Position numbers and translations under genes: made by a program. A stretch of DNA of 64,000 bases from Guadua angustifolia (taxonomy: Eukaryota > Streptophyta > Magnoliopsida > Poales > Poaceae): positions 49,014,200 through 49,078,199 of the forward strand of contig CM070517.1 in the NCBI GenBank assembly GCA_036346375.1, given 5' to 3'. This document shows positions 56,240 through 64,000 of the stretch, piece after piece (the stretch's first letter is position 1; each line of letters begins with the position of its first letter). The notes under the pieces were generated by a model. That model saw only the letters and a list, made by a program, of their open reading frames with translations. It was not told the origin of the DNA and made no database searches.

Positions 56240-56795
56240 CGGTGTTCAAGAGTTCGCTCGGCGGATTCGTGGTGGTTAGGCACCGCTAAGCGCCAAGGCC
56301 GTATTTACGGTGCAATTGTGGGTCTCGGCGTTTTGACCCTCGACGGCCGAAAATTAATATAATTCATATATATTATTGATTTTATTATGAATAAAAAATT
56401 TTAGTTTTCTTTTATAGTTATTTGCAAATTGCAAGACATCAAATATTAAAGTAGAATATTAAACTAAAATACTTGAACACATACTACTCAATTAATCAAG
56501 TAATAAACTAAATAGTAAGTACTATATTAGTGAATTAGTGTACCTTATTTTGTGGGCGACGACGTGAATCTTTCAATCATGGTCATCAGGTCATGTAAAT
56601 AGTAGATCAAAATGATCTCTCTCATAATTTTGTGCCAGCCGCCACACTCGTCAAGGATCGCCAAGACCCACCAAGGACCGCAATTTCGGTCCAACCGCCA
56701 AACAGACCACCAAAGGTTGAATTCATTGCGTTTATAGCCGCCAACCGCAATATCGGCCGCAATATCGTCGCTAAGTACCGAATTTTTTAACACTG
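56240..56795. mobile_element. hAT-like MITE (CAGTGTTAAAAAATTCG ends)
   Basis: The left end is CGGTGTTCAAGAGTTCG and the right end, inverted, CAGTGTTAAAAAATTCG. The flanks GTCGTGGT (56232-56239) and GTCATGGT (56796-56803) differ by one base. The ends are rich in CGCCAACCGC-type motifs. Length 556 bp, non-coding. Confidence 0.8.
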
Positions 56796-56901
56796 GTCAT
56801 GGTGCACCATAATATTTTTTATTCCTTTTTCTTTTTTCCATCATGGACAAAAGTCACACACTTGGAAAATGGAATTAGAGGGGAGAATTGAATTGGTTGG
56901 A

Positions 56902-57769
56902 GATCCAGGGCAAATGATGTTCTTCAAATGACCACCTGTTCTGTATGTACCCTATGCCAAAGGTTTGATGAGATGACCCCACTTCAGTAGCAATTATTTC
57001 ATAGAATCATTAGTGATCATGAACATTGCCACAAATTATGTCACAGCACCAGTGACCATAAACATCAGATCTATCATTCTTTGCCCAAGAAAAATTATGT
57101 GACAGTTAGATCTACCAATAACAAGCACAAATCCAACTAGATTACCATCCAATTTAAGGTATAGAGCAAGGATTTCGGATCTATATCTTCGATTGCCGCA
57201 CGGGCTTCACCGCAGGTGAGGTAGGGGGGTCCGGGGGAAGAATGGCATGGGAAGAAAAGGAGCGGCGGTGGCTCAGATCTAGTAGTCACCGACGTTGGGG
57301 CGTCGTTGGTGTCGCACTGTCACCCTTCCCTGTGTCAAGTGCGGCTTCAATTATAGAGCGCAGGAGAGGAGGAAGACAGGAAGGGAATAGGGAAGGAGAG
57401 GCGGCACCTTCTATTTATCCAAGTTGGCGGCATTGAGAGGAGAGGCGGGCGGCAGCGGTCGTGTGGAGAGGAGAAGCTCACGGTTGCAGAGCGGCATGCC
57501 GGCGTCGAGAACTGAGAGGAGAGGTGACGTCGAGAGGAGACTCAGGAGCCAAGAGAGGCGGTAGCGAGACGAGGGCAGAGAGGGAGCCGTTTGTGTGAGA
57601 GATGAGCGATGCGGGCTAGGGGCTATATACAGACGCGAGGTGGGCTTCGCAGGTTACAGTTTGGACTGCTTAATTTATCAAATGAGATGTAGGTGTCCAC
57701 ATAATATTTTTTGGTTAGCTAATTTAAGCGGGCTTGTGAACACTCGCGTCCACTTTCACCCCTAGCCAC
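56902..57769 (-). repeat. Right arm of the large inverted repeat
   Basis: This 868-bp inverted copy of the left arm aligns by eye over nearly its full length with scattered mismatches and small indels. It is not interrupted at the site where LTR B5 entered the left arm. Confidence 0.85.
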
Positions 57770-58246
57770 GGACGGCGTTTTAGGCTTCATTTTTTCCAAG
57801 CAACAGCACTCATTGCCGCGCGTACACGCATCTAGTAATAATTGCTTCGCATACAAAGCAGGTTGATAGTTAACGCCAATTCAGAAATATTTGAGAGGTC
57901 GCAAGTAGAAGATGGTTTGCTCCTCAAACCTCAACTAGATGATGGTTTGCTGGTTAAACACATAGTACTTGCTAGTTCATAAGTAACTCTATTATTACAT
58001 CTTCAAAATATATGCAATATAAGTCTAATTCTATTAAGCCTATCGTATAGAATATACTAGTTCAGAGGAATGTGAAATAGATACTCGTTTAAAGAGATAT
58101 GGCCGTGTTCAAGTACATCAAGTGTTAGTTAAAAGATATACAACATCCACTCTAGTCTTATTGTTGTCTTACGTATACGCACGCTCTAGCATGCGCTGCA
58201 AATTGCGTGTACTAAAAAGGCAGAGGAAACAACATGTGTCGAATAG
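57770..58246. other. Unassigned stretch
   Basis: No gene or repeat recognised between the inverted repeat and LTR B3. Confidence 0.5.
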
Positions 58247-61200
58247 TGTAACATTTCAAAAATTTAAAAATAGAATTAAAAAAATTAAAAATATAATTGA
58301 ATAAAATTTTTAATTGAAATCAAGATTTTAGTCTAAAATATTATCTTCTCTCTTATTTACTTAAATTTTAGAAACAAATAAGTTACAATATTAAAACTTT
58401 ATGTTTTGAAATGAAAAACTATGAAAATGAGTTTGAAATATAATATTATTTTGAATTTTCATCTTTTCTTAATTTTTCTTGAATTTTGGTTCTTAAAAAA
58501 TCTTTTATGTTAATTGTTTTCTTATCCTCCAAAATACAAAACCCAAAATTCCTTAAGGTATAAAATATGAAAAAATTTATATAAATCCTAAAACTTCTCC
58601 AGAGCCTTCTCAAAATTTTTTAAAGCAACGTGAACTAATTTATTGCTGAAAAGAAATAAAAAACAGTGATGTAAGACTAAGAACAGTTCAATGTCAGAAT
58701 TATTAAATTTTTTCATGACTTATATTATCTTGAAAATTTTAATAAATCATTTAAAGAACTTTGATAACTTACAGGAAAATTTTAAAAATAATAAATTTTA
58801 TTTTTATATTTTATAAAATCAAAAACAGAAACTGCAATAAATCAATAATAGCAATTTCAGAATTTTACAAAAATAAATACAGTTGATCATAAGATGAAAT
58901 TTTATGGTAACTCAAAATAACAATTAGGATTAAATAGAAAATTTTCATGTAAAATAAAGCTTATTTGGTGTCTAAGAAAAAATAAAAATCAGAAAACAGA
59001 ATTTTTGTGAAGCAGTCTTGTCAGAATTTTAATAATTTCCACAGATAATATATTCGGCCAAAATTTCTACAGTAGGATGAAGATTATCTACAGATCACTC
59101 ACATAAATTTTTAAAAATATTATACAAGATTTGACACCTCATTTAATGCAAAGATCATGAACTGTCCTGAGTTTTGGCCTAAGTCGGTTGGATCTTGTTT
59201 CAGCGACAAGTGGGACCCTGACCTGCTGAACCACACATGCCAGCGCCACCAGTCTCTCTACCCTGTCTTCTTCCCCAGCCGAATGCTGCGTTATCCTTGC
59301 CTGTTCCATCTCTGCCACGTCACACCTCGGGCAGCTCGTTGCGGCTCCATCTCTGCCACGGTAGCCCATGGCCATACCCCGGTAGTACTGCACTGCTTTG
59401 CCCATTTTCTGCCAGTTGCCATTGACTTTGCTGTCACGACCGGGCATTTCTCACCACGACTCGACTGTACGCAAGCTTCAGCGTACAGTCATCTCATTCG
59501 TGCTCACCTGGCAGCACGTCATCTTATCACCTGGCTGCCCTGGAACCCAGCCGTGTTCCATGTTCCTTCTTCCTACCGCTTCTCTGTGATTGCTCTGTCA
59601 AACATGGACGCCCAAACCTTCTCGGCCGTAATCGCAAGGTCGAGTTCACACCAACTCCTTTTGTTGCCACCATCTCAGTCAATCCGACTTTCCTTCATGC
59701 CACACCCTGCCTCGACCTTACCCTGCCACGGTGTCTCTTCTTCCTTAAATACACTGCCATGGCTGGCTTTTGACTGCTGCATGCAATTTCCACCGCCGCA
59801 TTGCCCGAGTTCAAACCCTGTTCGCACTGCCTTAACCTGGTTATTTAAATAAACAACCCTAAAGCATCATTTGAGCACCACCTCACTTCCTACCGCCTCC
59901 TCCGTGCAAGCCGCAACTTGGTCACCTCCTTGCTTGGCTCTGGCCATTTCTTCCCCACTGAGATCAAGCCGCTGCACCTAGGTCCTTCTTCCCCAAACTT
60001 GGCCGCTCAGTGGTAAGCCACCCCAGTCATCCACTGACGCCATTAACCCCAAAAATGGAACCCTATAGCCCCATTGATGCTCACAAGACACATTCCCGTA
60101 CCTGATCGACCTTTATCCAGCTCGATTTCTGCCGATGCACAACTACGGTGGCAATCCGCTTCCAACTATCTCCGACTGCCACCAGGGCCTTCCCTGGGTT
60201 GGTTGTGCCGCGCTCCCCTCCTGCTCGCTAAGCCTTTGCCCGGGCAAGATAGCCGTCGCCTCGCCACCGGCAAGGCTGCCTTGGTCCAGCTCTGCTTGGA
60301 GTGGCTGACCGGTGGACCAATGCTATCGGTGCGCGTTCAAGAGCCAGTTCAAATCAGTGAATGCGTTTTCCAAGTAGGAAGACACATTTTTGATTTTAAG
60401 GTAATATTTCAAACCAACAATTATTTAAACATTGATAACTTTTGCATTCTATCTCCAATTTTAGTGAAATAAATTTATATATTCATATAAAATTATGTAG
60501 ATTCAGAATATGCAAAAAATATTTAATTTTAACCTAAGTTTGAATTATTTGAAATCAAATTTAAGCAAAACCTTAAAATGGTCTTTATACAAAAGTTGTG
60601 CACCATAAACCCTAAAATAATAAAATAATTTCAATATGCTACTGAGACCCTAATAAACTCATTTGTGCAAAAATATCTAATTTTCAAACTCATTTTGAAT
60701 TATTTTAATCTGAAATTCAAACAAACCCTAATATGTTTACTATTACAAATATATAAACCATAACTCCTTAATTCATGAAACAAATTTTAAAATATTACTG
60801 AGGTCATGAGTATTCCAAACATACAAAAATATTTAGATTTCAATCTAGTTTAATTTAAATTTGAAAATAGATTATTTTTCAATGTATAGAAATCAAAATA
60901 GTTGCAACTAGTGCAAAGAAATTCAAATATTTCATATTTTTTAAGTTTGAATCAAAATTGTAATTAATCTTGCTTAAAATATATACATATGATTAGTATA
61001 TAAATAAAATCCATAAATAAGTACAAATGTAAAAGAAGCTAATCCATAAATACACTAACAGAGATAGTTATATTTGGCTTAGATTAAACTAGGTTCCTAA
61101 ATAGTGTTGCTTTCTAAATGTGAAAGATTAATATATACATGACTATCATCAATGAGTGATAATACAAGTAAAACTAGTTCATATATGCTCTATAACTCAA

Positions 61201-62323
61201 GACCACCTATAACTGTAGAAATCATTATGTTTAAGATATATTCTGCACTTAACCCTAATTGAAACATACTTTCATGTAATATATGTACTTAAGGATTCAA
61301 GTATAAGCAAACAAAATGACATAATTAAATATTAGATCATGTAGGCCTAATCTCAAAATACTCATAAGATCAAAATCATATTAGTTGGCAAAAAGATCTG
61401 ATTTGCAATAAGTTCATAAAAGAATTCATTTTCCATATTTATATAAAATAAGATATTAAATAACTTTCACAAATAAAAGCTAAAAGATGCAAAACTACTT
61501 TCAAGACACTTCTAGGGTCATAACCTGCTAATGCTATAAAAATAGTTACATGATCGTGTAAAGTGCAGTCACAAATTTAAAACGAAGTCTAATTGTTTAT
61601 AGCGTAAAATATATAAGACTAAGAAATGAATAGAACATCATGGATAAACATTAATACTAATAGAACCAGTTTAAAAATGCTCCCTAAAGCAATACCATCC
61701 TATTCTGTAGAAGTAATTCTATTGCAACATGCTTTGCACATGAATCCTATTAAGAGCATAACCCTATATATTATAAACCCTAAAATCCATAATACAAGTA
61801 AATGAACTTAAGTAATAAGAAATCAATAATTAAAATAATTGTATCACCAGAACCTTCTTAAAACTATAAACTTGTGCTCTATAACAGCAACCTAAACCTA
61901 GACCCTGCACTTGTTAGTTTATTGATTATTAGTACCTCTAACTTATTTAGAGTTAAACATTAGATGCGCATGATTTACCATAGGATGACTAATATCTTAA
62001 TCAAAGAAATTTTAGCCTCTTAAATTCACAAAATAAAGATAAATAGTCTATAGAAACAGGAATCCTTGTTACATCATAACCTAAAACTGCTTGTAATAAG
62101 AATGAAAAGACATAATAAAATGCGCGAGCATAAAATCAAGAAAACCCTAACCCTAAAATACACCTATCTTATGTAATAGGTTTCTATTTGATTTCTTTTT
62201 ATCCTTATTAAAGTTTGTTATTTGCTATATTTCCGTTGAACGATGTGTAGAGCCTGATATCACTAATTCCGTCGTCGACAACGCCAACTGCGACCTCAAC
62301 TTCATTGTAAACAAAGATCAGCA

Positions 62324-62331
62324 AGGCAAGC
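62324..62331 (+). promoter_or_regulatory. Candidate GC-type 5' splice site in LTR B3
   Basis: AG|GCAAGC at the conserved LTR position. Confidence 0.35.
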
Positions 62332-62950
62332 ACCCCATGTGATCATTTTGATCCCAATGTTTTGATTTTTATTTTGTTTTATCAAATCTATTTATGCTAT
62401 GCATACATGTATTTTCTGTAAAATTTGCTATATTGTGGGTCTGATAAATATAACCTTCATTGATAGTTTTTCTTAATCAATAGTGATAGGTGATAACCCT
62501 AGGTTATGGATAGACACACAATGTCAATAAAATGGGTATACTCGTTTATACATGCATCTGCTCAATGTGATTTAGAAAGGAGTACACAAGTAGCAGGCTT
62601 TACTATTCATGATGAACTATGGATATGATGGTTAATGTGATCAATGGTAATTTACTAAAAATAAAACTATGATTTTGACGTTGGCGATTACTGACAATAG
62701 CCAGATGTGCAGGTGTTGCACGTAGTATAGGGGGGAGATAATCGCCCATGTCGGTTTAAGGATCAAACATAGTGCACATTATATCCAAGAATTACCATAC
62801 AACCACAAATACTGGTATAGGACGGCTTTAACCTATTAAGTTACTTAGAACTAGCTTTGCACTTTAGAAGACCGGAGTAGTATGGGCATTCTAGTGTAAG
62901 TTTGCTCGAAGGGGCACCCAAGTATTAGGAATAACTTTTGCTAATATAGC

Positions 62951-62997
62951 AGTGCACGCCTTTTTTTTTTTTTTTTTTTGATCAGAGTGCACGCCTT
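62951..62997 (-). mobile_element. Poly(T)-only retroposition stub with 12-bp target duplication
   Basis: AGTGCACGCCTT occurs at 62951-62962 and again at 62986-62997, enclosing only a T run and GATCAG. This is the signature of target-primed reverse transcription in which almost nothing but the poly(A) tail (minus strand) was copied. Confidence 0.7.
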
Positions 62998-63243
62998 ACT
63001 ATAGGAAAAAACGTGTGTGGCAGGGATGGACTGCCTGTGTTGCTGTGCAAATGATAGGGATTGACTATCATGTTTTGGATGTGTGTTTCTGCGGCTATAG
63101 CAAGGGTTTGTTGTCACCGGGCAGGTGCAAAGTTAGGGCTAGATAATGTACGGTTATGTCATGGCCCTTAGCGACACATCAAAGGAAGTGTGCTAATATC
63201 AATTGCTCAGAGTCGGTTATGTCTTGTGAGTAAAGTTGTTCAC

Positions 63244-63272
63244 CTCTACAGAGTGTAAGTCTTTTTGAAAAG
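63244..63272 (+). other. Paired palindromes in LTR B3
   Basis: CTCTACAGAG (63244-63253) and CTTTTTGAAAAG (63261-63272, symmetric except the central TG). Confidence 0.65.
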
Positions 63273-64000
63273 CCGTTTCCATAGTCAAGGGACATTGGTG
63301 CATCAGCACTAGTTAGTTGTTTCATTATTTTCAAAAAGGCATGTTTTAGAAAGCTTACCCTATAGATGATACAATATTATACCATATGTTGGCAAGTACT
63401 GGTATCAATTGTTGTGCCATGTGCTAGGAAGAAATGAATTATGCTATGTGTTGGCAATAGATGATTCGAATCTCATGTCATGGTGGACTGTGAGTTGGTA
63501 CTTTATGTTTTACATACTTATTACTTTCATATCAGTTAAACTTGCTTTTATAAATTCCGTTTCGCAATTACAATTTGTTTTACAAAGTTCAATTTTGCTT
63601 TATCCAAATTAACCGTAGAAGTCTCCTTTGACATAGCCTGCATTTTTGTATTTTGCAAATATCACCTTAAGTATTGCTAAGTACAAAAATACTCACCCTT
63701 GCTTATTTGTTGGTAGGTGAAGATAGTGAACCTCTAGACAACATGTTCCTTGATGTAGGTTGCGGGAATATTGTTAGCGAGTTTTTTCAAGGATTTATGT
63801 CTTATTAGTTACCCGAGAGTTGGATGGGCATATTTTAAGACTTTTGCTTATTTCCGTAGTAATATACTCTGCTTTGTAATACCTTATTGTATATATTACC
63901 ATTACCATATGTAATCATGTATATAGATGTGATATCATCTGTTGTAAATGTGTGTGTTAGCCACTGATCATGGAACTAATACTATATGCACATATATTCT

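Larger units (their letters stand above)
58247..64000 (+). repeat. Gypsy B-family LTR, copy B3 (runs off the window)
   Basis: It starts TGTAACATTTC and follows the B-family block order: GC-rich block at 59,160-60,400, long AT-rich part, AG|GCAAGC at 62,324-62,331, palindromes at 63,244-63,272, and the near-terminal GTGTGTTAGCCACTGATC phrase at about 63,950. The terminal TCTCACA has not been reached at 64,000. Whether a primer site and genes follow cannot be seen. The 231-codon frame at 59,157-59,852 lies in the GC-rich LTR block and shows no known domain. Confidence 0.75.

Noticed and set aside
50678..57769. Mutator element call for the inverted repeat
   Set aside because: No 9-bp target duplication and no transposase, so it is listed only as an inverted repeat with MULE as a hypothesis.
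59157..59852. 231-codon plus-strand reading frame
   Set aside because: It lies in the equivalent GC-rich block of LTR B3; its composition (many Cys, His, Pro, Ser) fits chance openness of CT-rich DNA.

Overview
This 64-kb window is nuclear DNA of a grass (Poaceae), most likely panicoid; the sequence does not settle the genus. The grounds are nested LTR retrotransposons with initiator-Met-tRNA primer sites and multi-kilobase LTRs, Tourist, Stowaway, hAT and CACTA elements of grass type, GC-rich coding exons, and a tandem pair of von Willebrand factor A (vWA) genes of a kind common in grasses. Most of the window is transposon sequence in several layers; the only genes that look intact are the vWA pair at about 32.5-40.9 kb, both on the minus strand.

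Layout. 1-1,166: unassigned flank with an 84-bp tandem duplication. 1,167-1,590: small CACTA element. 1,582-12,894: a Ty3/gypsy element ('A') in permuted order (3' internal end, one 3.2-kb LTR, 5' internal end) between 137-bp direct repeats, with a complete Ty1/copia element (1,828-6,798) inserted. 12,895-18,368: a 5'-truncated LTR of a second gypsy family ('B'), split by an A-related solo LTR (14,004-16,984). 19.2-20.9 kb: CACTA-like repeats. 21,209-32,070: DNA lying between the two ends of one hAT-like element with identical 8-bp target duplications; inside are coatomer beta'-subunit and sulfotransferase-like pseudogene fragments, a minus-strand B LTR, and two further hAT elements. 32.5-41.0 kb: the vWA genes; the second has an 18-nt first exon and a 3.9-kb intron filled with an alternating inverted/direct repeat array. 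41.1-41.3 kb: Tourist-like MITE upstream of its TATA box. 41.5-47.2 kb: a B-family gypsy 5' LTR, primer site and decayed gag/protease inside a small hAT element. 47.5-48.9 kb: PIF/Harbinger element retaining a transposase C-terminus. 49.7-50.3 kb: degenerate tandem repeat. 50.7-57.8 kb: about 0.87-kb inverted repeat, one arm split by a B-family solo LTR, spacer holding two hAT-type MITEs. 58.2-64.0 kb: another B LTR running off the window.

How the parts relate. The repeats form an insertion history rather than a pathway. The most unusual signal is inside the LTRs: five B copies and two A-type copies carry palindromes or hairpins whose sequence differs between copies while base pairing is kept, and most carry a conserved AG|GCAAGY motif resembling a GC-type 5' splice site. 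These point to a structured, possibly spliced, LTR leader RNA, and they are the best candidates here for something undescribed. All alignments were made by eye; no database search was possible.
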